Shown: in pieces, positions 43,953 to 53,207 of the stretch
How positions within the stretch are numbered: the first letter of the stretch is position 1
Layout of the letters: every line of letters begins with the position of its first letter
From: Sphingobacterium hotanense
Lineage (GTDB): Bacteria > Bacteroidota > Bacteroidia > Sphingobacteriales > Sphingobacteriaceae
DNA: 64,000 bases
Direction: 5' to 3'
NCBI RefSeq assembly: GCF_008274825.1
Contig: NZ_CP030848.1
Span: 1,674,001 to 1,738,000 of the forward strand
Notes under the pieces: model-generated
What the model was told of the DNA's origin: nothing
Seen by the model: only the letters and a program-made list of their open reading frames with translations
The model's database searches: none
Made by a program: the position numbers and the translations under genes

Positions 43953-46565
43953 ATGCGACACAGATTTGTTTTTTCGATTTTGACTGCGATATTGATTTTC
44001 GGCATGTGTAGCTTTCTGGTTCAGGAACGGAAAAAAACCATTTGGATGATGGGGGATAGTACGATGGCGATAAAGGCGGAGAATAAGCATCCGGAAACCG
44101 GCTGGGGCGAAGCATTTGCCAATTTATTTAATGAGAACATCCGCATAGAAAATCACGCTAAGAACGGTAAGAGTACCCAATCCTTTATTAGGGAGGGACG
44201 CTGGGATTCGGTGTATCGGGGTATTCAAGCTGGCGATTACGTGTTTATTCAGTTTGGGCATAACGACCAAAAGATAACAAAGCCTAACCCGGAATTATTT
44301 ATACCTCAGTATAAGGCTAATTTAGCCATGTTCGTAAAGGGGGTCAGGGAGAAGAAAGGAATTCCTATTCTGATGACACCAATTGCTCGACGCCATTTTA
44401 AAGATGGACAACTATTGGAAACGCATGGGGATTACCCCAATGCAGTTATTCGTGTAGCTGATAGCTTAGGGGTCGACTATATCGATATGACCAAAAAAAC
44501 GTCACAGCTTTTAAGGAGCCTTGGCGATGGGGCATCTAAACATTTGTTTTTACATCTGGATAAGGGCCACGTAAATTATCCGAACGGCGTTGAAGATAAT
44601 ACGCATCTTAATAAGAATGGTGCTATGCAGTTGGCGAACATTGTTGCGGAGTCGCTTCGGGAACAGCATATCGCTTTAGCAAGCGATTTGAAACGCGCAA
44701 GCTCGTTAGCAACCTTGCCGTTGTCGGAGCAAATGGCGCGGTCCGCGATGGAAAAATTATTTCAAGACAATAGTTTTACGGATACGGTGAAGGGACCAAA
44801 ATGGACTTATGATATGGGCGTGGTTCTAGAAGGAATCACGGAGGTTTGGAGAAACACTGCCGATGCACAGTACTTTAACTACGTACAGCAATGGATGGAT
44901 CGATTTGTTATGGAGGACGGGCATATTCGTAATTATCGGGCCGATGAATATAATATAGATCATGTCAAGAACGGACGTACCTTATTGATGTTATACGAAG
45001 TAACCGGGAAAAAGAAATACCTAGACGCTAGTCATTCCCTATTTAATCAGTTAAAGACACATCCACGCACCAAGGAAGGTGGGTTTTGGCATAAGAAAAT
45101 TTACCCCTACCAAATGTGGTTGGATGGTCTCTATATGGCACAGCCTTTCTATGTTCAATACGCTGGAATTATGGGTTTGCCGGAGATCTATGAAGATGCA
45201 GTCAACCAGTTTACCTACATGGAAAATCATGCTAGGGATCCGCGTACCGGCTTGTTGTACCATGGTTGGGATGAATCTAAAAAAGAACGCTGGTCCAATC
45301 AGAAAACAGGTACCTCCGCACACTTTTGGGCAAGAGGGATGGGTTGGTTTTCGATGGGTTTAGTCGATGTACTCGATTATTTTCCGCAAGATCATCCCAG
45401 AAGAAAGGAACTTATTGCAATCCTTCAACGGACGATGGAGGCTGTGCGCAAGGTTCAGGACCCTAAAACAGGCGTATGGTATGATATCGTTGATCTGCCA
45501 AGCCGAGCCGGTAATTATGTGGAAGCCTCTGCGTCTAGTATGTTCGTCTATGCTATGGCCAAGTCGATTCGTAAAGGTTATATATCAAAAGCTTATCAAA
45601 AGAGTCTGGAGCGAGCATATCAAGGTTTATTAAATGAATTCGTCCGTCCTTCGGGCGATGATCGCGTCGATCTAATCAAGGTCGTGGCAGTTTCCGGTCT
45701 AGGTGGAAAAAAATATAGGGACGGAAGTTTCGACTATTATATGAGCGAACCAGTCGTTGCCAATGATCCAAAGGGTGTCGGAGCTTTTCTACAGGCTTCA
45801 GCGGAAATGGTAGCATTCCATGCGAATAGTAAACAAAAGTCTTTTCAGGTGGTATTGGATAATTATTATAATAACGAATACAAGAAGGCTGTAGACGGCT
45901 CCATGCGCCCATATCATTACCTATGGGACGGGCAGGATAATAATGGGTTTTCGTTTCTAGGAAGGGTTTTCGAAGAACAGGGAGCTGAGCTAAAGACCCT
46001 TCGCGCGGCGGGCACAAAGCATAACTTGAAAGACGCATCAGTCTACATTATCGCAGACCCGGATACGGAAAAAGAAACGGAGCGCCCAAACTACATGGAT
46101 GAGCAGCAGGCGAATGAGATTGCACAATGGGTTAAGCAGGGTGGCGTGTTGGTACTTCTATTGAACGATCAGGGTAAATGCGAATTGGAGAAAACAAATT
46201 TGCTAGCGCAAAAGTTCGGTTTACAGTTTCAATTGGATAGTAAGAATCGGGTTAAGGGGAGGAACTTCGAAGAAGGTGCTATCATCATTCCTGCGGGAAA
46301 TGAAGTCTTCAAGACGACTAGGAAGATCTATGTCAAGGAACTGAGTACGATTTCTGTGGAAGCTCCGGCAAAAGCCTTACTAAAACATCAGGCTGATGTG
46401 GTTATGGCGACCACAAAATATGGTAAAGGAACCGTTTTTGCCCTCGGTGACCCCTGGCTATATAATGAGTATGTAGACGGGCGTAAGCTTCCTGCAGAAT
46501 TTCAGAATTTTCAGGCAGCACAGGAATTGGTTTCCTGGTTGAAAGAACAGATAAAGAAAGATTAA
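43953..46565 (+). CDS. CE12 acetylesterase - GH105 hydrolase - GATase-like fusion protein
   Basis: This 870-residue exported protein joins two enzymes of rhamnogalacturonan breakdown. Residues about 28-245 form a CE12 SGNH esterase with Ser36 in MGDSTMA, GHNDQK, and DNTHLNKNGA with the catalytic Asp/His. Residues about 255-620 form a GH105 barrel with Asp391 in YQMWLDGLYMAQPF and FWARGMGWFSMGLVDVLD. Residues about 630-870 resemble a GATase/ThuA-like or DUF4350-like domain (YNNEYK, ANEIAQWVKQGGVLVLLLND, YGKGTVFALGDPWLYNEY), which probably binds rather than catalyses. One protein could thus deacetylate and remove unsaturated galacturonate. Cys19 in FGMC could be a lipidation site. UxaB follows 21 bp later, so the gene joins degradation to catabolism. 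Confidence 0.9.
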   Translation: MRHRFVFSILTAILIFGMCSFLVQERKKTIWMMGDSTMAIKAENKHPETGWGEAFANLFNENIRIENHAKNGKSTQSFIREGRWDSVYRGIQAGDYVFIQFGHNDQKITKPNPELFIPQYKANLAMFVKGVREKKGIPILMTPIARRHFKDGQLLETHGDYPNAVIRVADSLGVDYIDMTKKTSQLLRSLGDGASKHLFLHLDKGHVNYPNGVEDNTHLNKNGAMQLANIVAESLREQHIALASDLKRASSLATLPLSEQMARSAMEKLFQDNSFTDTVKGPKWTYDMGVVLEGITEVWRNTADAQYFNYVQQWMDRFVMEDGHIRNYRADEYNIDHVKNGRTLLMLYEVTGKKKYLDASHSLFNQLKTHPRTKEGGFWHKKIYPYQMWLDGLYMAQPFYVQYAGIMGLPEIYEDAVNQFTYMENHARDPRTGLLYHGWDESKKERWSNQKTGTSAHFWARGMGWFSMGLVDVLDYFPQDHPRRKELIAILQRTMEAVRKVQDPKTGVWYDIVDLPSRAGNYVEASASSMFVYAMAKSIRKGYISKAYQKSLERAYQGLLNEFVRPSGDDRVDLIKVVAVSGLGGKKYRDGSFDYYMSEPVVANDPKGVGAFLQASAEMVAFHANSKQKSFQVVLDNYYNNEYKKAVDGSMRPYHYLWDGQDNNGFSFLGRVFEEQGAELKTLRAAGTKHNLKDASVYIIADPDTEKETERPNYMDEQQANEIAQWVKQGGVLVLLLNDQGKCELEKTNLLAQKFGLQFQLDSKNRVKGRNFEEGAIIIPAGNEVFKTTRKIYVKELSTISVEAPAKALLKHQADVVMATTKYGKGTVFALGDPWLYNEYVDGRKLPAEFQNFQAAQELVSWLKEQIKKD

Positions 46566-46586
46566 ACAATAATATTGGATGTCAAT

Positions 46587-48077
46587 ATGATAGTAAGTAA
46601 AAATATAATCAGCGAGCTGAATGCGGCAAACGTAATTCTGCCGTCTGCTGAAAGCTTTGATTATCCGGAAAAGGTAATACAATTTGGTACTGGCGTATTG
46701 TTGCGTGGGCTACCGGACTTTATTATCCATCAGGCAAATCAGGCGGGGGAATTCAAAGGTCGCATTCTCGTTGTTCAGTCAACGGGCTCAGGTGCCGTAG
46801 AAAGCTTTGCAAAGCAAGATAATCTCTATACGTTGGCAATAAACGGTTTGGATGGCGGAGAAATTCGGGAAGAATTTGTATTGATTAATGCAATTTCCAG
46901 AGTATGTGCAGCTTCCTCTCAATGGGAGGAAATTTTAAAATCCGCCGAGAACGAGGACATGCAAATCTTGATTTCCAATACAACTGAAGTTGGGATTGTG
47001 GCAAGCGCGGATACGGTTCAAGAGATGCCGCCATCTTCCTTTCCGGGTAAGGTATGTGCCTATCTTTACCGTCGCTACAAACACTTTAATGGAGATTCGT
47101 CCAAAGGGATGGTCATTCTGCCAACAGAGTTAATAGACAATAACGGTAAGCAGCTAAAGCACTTTGTTTTGGAGGCTGCCGACCGTTCGGGACTAGAAGC
47201 GGACTTTTTGAATTGGTTGGAAACGGCGAATGACTTCTGCGACACCTTAGTAGATCGCATTGTACCGGGGAAACTAAATGCCGAACAGCAGACAAAGGCA
47301 CAGCAGACATTAGGCTACGAGGATGACTTAATGATTATGGCCGAGCCCTATTATTTGTGGGCTATCAGTTGTAATAATGAACGAACAGCTCATAAATTGA
47401 GCTTTGCTGAGCAGCATGCATCAGTCCATTTGGTACCTTCTATCAAGAACTTTAAAGAGATTAAGCTACGCCTGCTGAATGGCACGCATACCTTCAGCTG
47501 TGCTGCGGCAATAATCGCCGGATTTAAAACGGTGAAGGAAGCTATGGAGGATAATACTTTTCGGCGATTTGTGTCGAGCCTGACGGAAGAGATTATTTCC
47601 TGTATGGACGACCCGGATTTAAATAAGGAAGAGTTAGAACGTTTTGCCCGTCAGGTATTGGATCGTTTCGCGAACCCTTTCTTAGAACATCGCTGGGAGA
47701 GCATTTCATTGAACTATACGACAAAGATGCGGATGCGAAATGTCCCATTACTTTTGAAGAGCAAAGAACGAGATGAATGCCCTTTGTCGAGCATGAGTTT
47801 AGGCTTTGCTGCCTATGTACTTTTTATGCGCAGCAAGGAATCCGCTGGACAATATATACAAGACGCCTATGGTTCAAGTATCACACTTCAAGATGATCAA
47901 GCCGGGAAATTATACGCCTATAGTCAGCAGGGACATGAGGGATTAGTGAAATTATTGGAAGATCAGGATTTGTGGGGAGCAAGTTTGATGGATATCTCCG
48001 GTTTTGCAGAACAAGTGCAGCGAGACAAACATGCTATCGTACAGAACGGGTTTTTAAAAGCATTTGAAGAAAAGTAA
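46587..48077 (+). CDS. uxaB: Tagaturonate reductase (altronate oxidoreductase)
   Basis: This cytoplasmic NAD-dependent enzyme of the mannitol dehydrogenase family reduces tagaturonate to altronate, the second step of galacturonate catabolism. The family features are the N-terminal VIQFGTGVLLRGLPDFIIHQ nucleotide-binding start, VQSTGSG, ISNTTEVGI, PTELIDNNG, and LRLLNGTHTFSCAAA in the catalytic domain. Length (496 residues) is usual for the family. I use the ATG at 46587; the frame extends to a TTG at 46575. It is followed 4 bp later by uxaA. Confidence 0.93.
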   Translation: MIVSKNIISELNAANVILPSAESFDYPEKVIQFGTGVLLRGLPDFIIHQANQAGEFKGRILVVQSTGSGAVESFAKQDNLYTLAINGLDGGEIREEFVLINAISRVCAASSQWEEILKSAENEDMQILISNTTEVGIVASADTVQEMPPSSFPGKVCAYLYRRYKHFNGDSSKGMVILPTELIDNNGKQLKHFVLEAADRSGLEADFLNWLETANDFCDTLVDRIVPGKLNAEQQTKAQQTLGYEDDLMIMAEPYYLWAISCNNERTAHKLSFAEQHASVHLVPSIKNFKEIKLRLLNGTHTFSCAAAIIAGFKTVKEAMEDNTFRRFVSSLTEEIISCMDDPDLNKEELERFARQVLDRFANPFLEHRWESISLNYTTKMRMRNVPLLLKSKERDECPLSSMSLGFAAYVLFMRSKESAGQYIQDAYGSSITLQDDQAGKLYAYSQQGHEGLVKLLEDQDLWGASLMDISGFAEQVQRDKHAIVQNGFLKAFEEK

Positions 48078-48081
48078 GATC

Positions 48082-49728
48082 ATGCAGCAAAGAATTATTC
48101 AATTGGACCCACTTGATAATGTGTTGGTCGCATTACAGGATTTATCACAGGGTGAATCTATCATTTTCCAAGGGGAGACTTATAAACTAAAAGAAGATAT
48201 TCCCGCCAAGCATAAGTTTTTTATGCGTGATATGGCGGCTGGGGAGTCAATCCTAATGTACGGAGTGTTGGTTGGGAAAACGCAATACGCGGTTTCTTCG
48301 GGTGAACGCATGAGTACCGAAAATACAAAGCATGCAACGGATGGATACGCTTACAGAGCCTTTGACTATCAATGGCAGCCGCCTAACGTAGACCGGTTCA
48401 AAGATAGAACCTTCAGAGGTTATGTGCGGTCGGATGGGCGAGTGGGGACAGCAAACTATTGGCTATTTATACCTACTGTTTTTTGCGAAAACCGAAACCT
48501 CGACCTTATTAAGGAGGTTATGCATGCGGAGCTAGGCTACTCCGTTAGTGCACCATTTCGGAATTATACGCAAGCGTTGAAAGAGGCCTATCTGAAGGGT
48601 GATGCTTTGATGAATGCTTCCTTCGACGAGTTAGCACAAGCAAAACCAGATACGCATCGTTTATTCCCGAATATCGACGGTATTAAATTCCTTACCCATC
48701 AAGGTGGTTGCGGTGGTACACGACAGGATGCTGTTGTACTCGGGAAACTCTTAGCGGCTTATGCCGATCATCCGAATGTAGCTGGTATCACCATTCTAAG
48801 TTTAGGTTGTCAAAATCTGCAACTCAAGGAACTTATAGAGGAGATCAAGGTTCGTAATCCACACTTCGATAAGCCGTTGTTCAGTTTTGAGCATCAGGAA
48901 GGATATACGGAAGAGGAAATGGTACGCTTGGCGATTGCAAAGACTTTTCAAGGCCTAGTCGCTGCCAATCAGGTCGAACGGGAAGAGGTGAGCTTAGATA
49001 AGCTGGTTTTAGGGGTGAAATGTGGAGGGTCGGACGGTTTTAGTGGCATCTCGGCAAATCCCGCTGTGGGCTATGCTGCAGACTTGTTGGTTGCTTTGGG
49101 CGGAAAGGTATTGCTCGCAGAATTTCCTGAGCTCTGCGGTGCTGAACAGAATCTGATCGACCGGACGATAGAACCTGATGCAGCGAAGAAATTTATCAGT
49201 TTGATGCAGGCTTATAGCCAATCAGCCGAACGTGTGGGCTCGGGTTTTCATATGAACCCCTCTCCGGGTAATATCCGCGACGGATTGATCACTGATGCGA
49301 TCAAGAGTATGGGCGCGGTGAAAAAAGGCGGGACGGCGCCGATTGTGGATGTACTGGATTACACGGAACCAGCGCAAAAAGCAGGGTTGAGTTTGGTCTG
49401 TACCCCGGGCAACGATGTGGAAGCAACGACTGGAAAAGCAGCTTCCGGGGCAACATTGATCTTGTTCACAACGGGCTTGGGAACACCTACAGGCAACGCC
49501 GTGTGTCCAGTGATCAAGGTTTCATCGAATACTGCTTTGGCAAAGCGGATGCCGGATATCATCGATATCAATACCGGACCGGTAATCGAAGGTGAGAAGA
49601 GCATTGAGCAAATGGGTGAGGAGATATTAGAATATTGTATACAAGCAGCTAGTGGAGTGATTGTTCCGAAAGCTGTGCTGTTAAACCAAGACGATTTTAT
49701 TCCATGGAAACGTGGAGTTAGTTTATAA
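48082..49728 (+). CDS. uxaA: Altronate dehydratase
   Basis: This 548-residue enzyme converts altronate to 2-keto-3-deoxygluconate. The N-terminal ~95 residues are a SAF-like domain (LDPLDNVLVALQDLSQGESI). The long C-terminal part is the UxaA catalytic domain with RSDGRVGTANYW, THQGGCGGTRQDA, LGVKCGGSDGFSGISANPA, and the C-terminal TTGLGTPTGNAVCPVIK, with cysteines that may bind the metal. The ATG at 48082 is 4 bp past the uxaB stop; an upstream TTG at 48064 would overlap uxaB and is less likely. It is co-transcribed with uxaB and uxaC. Confidence 0.95.
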   Translation: MQQRIIQLDPLDNVLVALQDLSQGESIIFQGETYKLKEDIPAKHKFFMRDMAAGESILMYGVLVGKTQYAVSSGERMSTENTKHATDGYAYRAFDYQWQPPNVDRFKDRTFRGYVRSDGRVGTANYWLFIPTVFCENRNLDLIKEVMHAELGYSVSAPFRNYTQALKEAYLKGDALMNASFDELAQAKPDTHRLFPNIDGIKFLTHQGGCGGTRQDAVVLGKLLAAYADHPNVAGITILSLGCQNLQLKELIEEIKVRNPHFDKPLFSFEHQEGYTEEEMVRLAIAKTFQGLVAANQVEREEVSLDKLVLGVKCGGSDGFSGISANPAVGYAADLLVALGGKVLLAEFPELCGAEQNLIDRTIEPDAAKKFISLMQAYSQSAERVGSGFHMNPSPGNIRDGLITDAIKSMGAVKKGGTAPIVDVLDYTEPAQKAGLSLVCTPGNDVEATTGKAASGATLILFTTGLGTPTGNAVCPVIKVSSNTALAKRMPDIIDINTGPVIEGEKSIEQMGEEILEYCIQAASGVIVPKAVLLNQDDFIPWKRGVSL

Positions 49729-49739
49729 AAACAACAACA

Positions 49740-51140
49740 ATGAAAGCATTTTTAGATCAAGATTTTCTGCTTCAAAGTGAAACCGCGAAGAAGCTTTATC
49801 ATGAATACGCCAAGCCTCTAGGAATTATAGATTATCACAATCATCTTATTCCAGAGCAGATTGCAAATAATACGCAATTTGAAAATCTAAGTCAGGTATG
49901 GTTAAACGGCGACCACTATAAGTGGCGCGCCATGCGAACGCACGGTATCAACGAGCAATATATAACAGGGGATGCTTCGGATCGGGAGAAATTCCGTAAA
50001 TGGGCGGAAACCGTACCCTATACGATGCGAAACCCCTTATATCATTGGACGCATTTGGAATTGCAGCGATATTTCGGTATTACCGAACAATTAAATGCTG
50101 ATTCTGCAGATCGCATTTTCGATCAAACAGCGGAGCAGTTGAAGGATTCCAGTCATTCAGTCCGCGGCTTGTTGAAGATGATGAACGTTGAAGTGTTGTG
50201 TACGACGGATGATCCGTTGGATAATTTGGAACAACATCAAGCATTTGCGAAAGAGCAGGAGAGTTTCCGAATGCTGCCGGCATTTAGGCCTGACAAAGCG
50301 ATGCAGGTAGAAAAGGTGGAAGCGTTGAATGCCTACATCAATCAGTTGGAAACTGTTGCAAACGTATCCATCGACGATCTGCAAGGCTATTTAGATGCTC
50401 TAAAGGCGCGTCATGATTATTTTGCTGAAAACGGGGGCAGTATATCTGACCACGGTTTGGAACAAGTTTATGCAGCAGATTTTACGGAATCTGAGATTAA
50501 TCAAATCTTTTCGAAAATTCGCCAAAACTCATCGTTGAGCGAGGATGAAATAATAAAGTTTAAGTCCGCTATGCTGCTGTATTTTGCGCAGTGGGATCAT
50601 GAAAAGGGCTGGGTGCAGCAATATCATTTAGGCGCATTAAGAAATAATAATGCTCGTATGTTAGAGCAGAACGGACCGGATACCGGTTGGGATTCCATCG
50701 GTGATTTCGTGCAGGGAAAAGCCCTGTCAAAGTTTTTCAATAAATTAGACTCAAAAGATCAATTAGCCAAGACAATTATCTATAATCTGAATCCGGCAGA
50801 TAATGAGTTGTTTGCAACGATGATCGGGAACTTTAATGATGGGTCGGTGCGCGGAAAGATGCAGTTTGGCTCTGCATGGTGGTTCTTGGATCAAAAAGAT
50901 GGGATGACCAAACAAATCAACGCCTTATCAAATATGGGCTTGTTGAGCTGTATGGTAGGTATGTTGACCGATTCTCGCAGCTTTCTGTCTTTCCCTAGGC
51001 ATGAGTATTTCCGTCGTCTATTATGTAATATTTTCGCTGAAGATATAGAAAACGGCGAACTGCCAAATGATTTAGAATGGGTAGGAAAGTTGGTTTCAGA
51101 CATCTGTTATCATAACGCAAAGCAATACTTTAATTTTTAA
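49740..51140 (+). CDS. uxaC: Glucuronate/galacturonate isomerase
   Basis: This 466-residue amidohydrolase-fold isomerase converts galacturonate to tagaturonate (and glucuronate to fructuronate), the entry step of the pathway. Visible marks are the metal-binding IIDYHNHLIPEQIA, CTTDDPLDNLEQH, and the C-terminal DSRSFLSFPRHEYFRRLLCN. Length is normal for UxaC. It begins 11 bp after uxaA. With uxaB and uxaA it completes the route to 2-keto-3-deoxygluconate; the kinase and aldolase that would follow are not in the window. Confidence 0.96.
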   Translation: MKAFLDQDFLLQSETAKKLYHEYAKPLGIIDYHNHLIPEQIANNTQFENLSQVWLNGDHYKWRAMRTHGINEQYITGDASDREKFRKWAETVPYTMRNPLYHWTHLELQRYFGITEQLNADSADRIFDQTAEQLKDSSHSVRGLLKMMNVEVLCTTDDPLDNLEQHQAFAKEQESFRMLPAFRPDKAMQVEKVEALNAYINQLETVANVSIDDLQGYLDALKARHDYFAENGGSISDHGLEQVYAADFTESEINQIFSKIRQNSSLSEDEIIKFKSAMLLYFAQWDHEKGWVQQYHLGALRNNNARMLEQNGPDTGWDSIGDFVQGKALSKFFNKLDSKDQLAKTIIYNLNPADNELFATMIGNFNDGSVRGKMQFGSAWWFLDQKDGMTKQINALSNMGLLSCMVGMLTDSRSFLSFPRHEYFRRLLCNIFAEDIENGELPNDLEWVGKLVSDICYHNAKQYFNF

Positions 51141-51179
51141 AACCTACTACAAAATTTTAATCAACCTAAACCAAATTCA

Positions 51180-52799
51180 ATGGAACTCGATTTAGAGAAC
51201 TTATTTTATCGGGAGGAAGACATTCCTGCCGAGTTTGCCCTCGATGAAGAGATTCATCAGCGGGAGTTTTTAAGCAATGGTACTATGCATGCTTGGTCGG
51301 GCAAAAGCAGCGAGGTATTCTCGCCTATATGTATCAAGACCAAGGATGGATTGGTACGAAAGCGTATCGGTAGTTATCCCGTTTGTACCGAAAAGGAGTC
51401 GATGGAAGCACTCGACGCAGCCGTGAAGGCTTATGATAACGGCCGTGGAATATGGCCGACGATGAGTGTTGCTGATCGAATTGCATGTGTGGAGCAATTC
51501 ACACAAAAAATGATTGCGAAACGCGATATCGTCGTGAAGCTGATCATGTGGGAAATCGGAAAGTCTTTCGCAGATTCGCAAAAAGAATTCGACCGCACAG
51601 TCGATTATATCTATGCGACGATCGATGCGCTTAAGGACTTGGATAGAGATAATTCACGTTTTCAGATTGAGCAAGGTATTATTGCACAGATACGTCGATC
51701 GCCCTTAGGTGTGGTTCTTTGTATGGGGCCATTCAACTATCCTTTGAATGAAACCTTCACAACGCTTATCCCGGCATTGATTATGGGAAATACCCTGTTG
51801 TTCAAGCCACCTAAGCATGGAACTTTGTTGCACTATCCTTTGTTGGAGGCATTTCAAAGTTGTTTCCCTAAGGGCGTAGTCAATACCATTTATGGCCGAG
51901 GAAACACCATTGTGCCGCAGTTGATGCAGTCAGGGCAAATAAATGTATTGACCTTGATCGGTTCAAGTCGGGTGGCGAATGAACTCAAAAAATTGCATCC
52001 GAAAGTCAATCGTCTTCGAGCGATTTTGGGGCTGGATGCAAAGAATGCGGCCATCATCAGTAAAGATGCTGATTTGGATTTGGCAGTAAAAGAGACGGTT
52101 TTAGGGTCGCTTTCGTTTAATGGACAACGCTGTACAGCATTGAAGATTATCTATGTGCATCGCAGTATTGCAACAGCTTTCTTAAATAAGCTATCGGAAG
52201 AAGTCGAAAAACTGAAATATGGTATGCCTTGGGAGAAGGGTGTCGTTTTAACGCCATTACCGGAACCGCAAAAGCCTGCTTATTTAAAGGAATGTTTGGA
52301 TGACGCGCTTGCCAACGGGGCGAAACTCATCAATCCTCATGCTGGGGAAACCTTAGAGTCTTTCTTTTATCCAGCAATCGTTTATCCGGTAAACGAAAAG
52401 ATGAAATTGTATCGAGAAGAACAATTCGGTCCGGTGATCCCTGTCGTTCCTTTTGATGATTTGGAAGAGCCGATCGAGTATTTGATCGGATCGCCGCACG
52501 GGCAGCAGGTCAGCATATTTAGCAATAAAACCGAAGTGATTAGTTCATTAATTGATCCACTCGTCAATCAGGTGAGCAGGGTGAATATCAATGCGCAATG
52601 TCAGCGCGGTCCGGATATATTTCCATTTACCGGAAGGAAGGATAGTGCGGAGGGGACATTGTCTGTTTTCGATGCGTTGCGTTCTTTCTCCATTCGATCT
52701 TTAGTAACCACCAAGGATACACCCGAGAATAAAGCGCTGATCAATAAAATCGTTGAAGACGGCACTTCGAACTTCTTGAGTACCAAATTTATTTTTTAG
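51180..52799 (+). CDS. GapN-like NADP-dependent aldehyde dehydrogenase
   Basis: This 539-residue aldehyde dehydrogenase resembles non-phosphorylating glyceraldehyde-3-phosphate dehydrogenase: PLGVVLCMGPFNYPLNE with the oxyanion Asn, FKPPKHGTLL, and Cys318 in NGQRCTALK. At the end of a uronate operon it could oxidise glyceraldehyde-3-phosphate, made when KDPG is cleaved, to 3-phosphoglycerate with NADPH formation. One residue is odd: the usual ELGGK motif 34 residues before the Cys reads GLDAK here, so the general-base Glu is replaced by Gly284. This may be a trait of a subfamily or mean a different substrate. It starts 39 bp after uxaC and is followed by a terminator. Confidence 0.85.
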   Translation: MELDLENLFYREEDIPAEFALDEEIHQREFLSNGTMHAWSGKSSEVFSPICIKTKDGLVRKRIGSYPVCTEKESMEALDAAVKAYDNGRGIWPTMSVADRIACVEQFTQKMIAKRDIVVKLIMWEIGKSFADSQKEFDRTVDYIYATIDALKDLDRDNSRFQIEQGIIAQIRRSPLGVVLCMGPFNYPLNETFTTLIPALIMGNTLLFKPPKHGTLLHYPLLEAFQSCFPKGVVNTIYGRGNTIVPQLMQSGQINVLTLIGSSRVANELKKLHPKVNRLRAILGLDAKNAAIISKDADLDLAVKETVLGSLSFNGQRCTALKIIYVHRSIATAFLNKLSEEVEKLKYGMPWEKGVVLTPLPEPQKPAYLKECLDDALANGAKLINPHAGETLESFFYPAIVYPVNEKMKLYREEQFGPVIPVVPFDDLEEPIEYLIGSPHGQQVSIFSNKTEVISSLIDPLVNQVSRVNINAQCQRGPDIFPFTGRKDSAEGTLSVFDALRSFSIRSLVTTKDTPENKALINKIVEDGTSNFLSTKFIF

Positions 52800-52868
52800 T
52801 ACCTCGATTTACACATAGGTTTATATTAGCAAGATTGGTCCTTTTATAGATGGGAAGAACCAATCGAT

Positions 52869-52896
52869 GAAGCTACCCGACAGGGTAGCTTCTTTT
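52869..52896 (+). terminator. Intrinsic terminator of the uronate operon
   Basis: GAAGCTACCC pairs with GGGTAGCTTC around a 4-nt loop (52869-52892), followed by TTTTG. It lies about 70 bp after the aldehyde dehydrogenase stop. Confidence 0.8.
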
Positions 52897-52906
52897 GTTG
52901 AACGCG

Positions 52907-52974
52907 TCTCTTTTCAAAGGCACCAAGAACTTTCATCCTTCTTGTTATTTCAATGCAAATATGAATGCTTTTAT
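52907..52974. repeat. Hairpin repeat, copy A
   Basis: One of three related copies of a ~65-bp intergenic element (others at 54244-54317 and 57050-57117). The common core reads CACCAAGAACTTTCATCC, then a variable ~12 nt, then TTTCAATG and a final arm like CATGAAAG. The arms ACTTTCAT and ATGAAAGT can pair; this copy is the most degraded (ATGAATGC). The remaining sequence 52975-53207, before the LacI gene, shows no clear gene. Confidence 0.75.
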
Positions 52975-53207
52975 CTGTTTTTAGTTCTCAGTAGGTTCAT
53001 GTTGTATCGAAGCAAGTTTCACTTAAACCCAATTCAAAGCCCTTTCAAACCCAATACAAACCCCAATCAAAACCGTTTGGGAAGGGGATTGATTAGGGTC
53101 AGCAAAAAGTTTGAATGGTATCTCATCGCATTTTGGTCCTTCTGCATTGTGTTATTCCTCGTTCTCGCAAGATGCATATCTCAATATAATTCTCTAAATT
53201 TATCATC

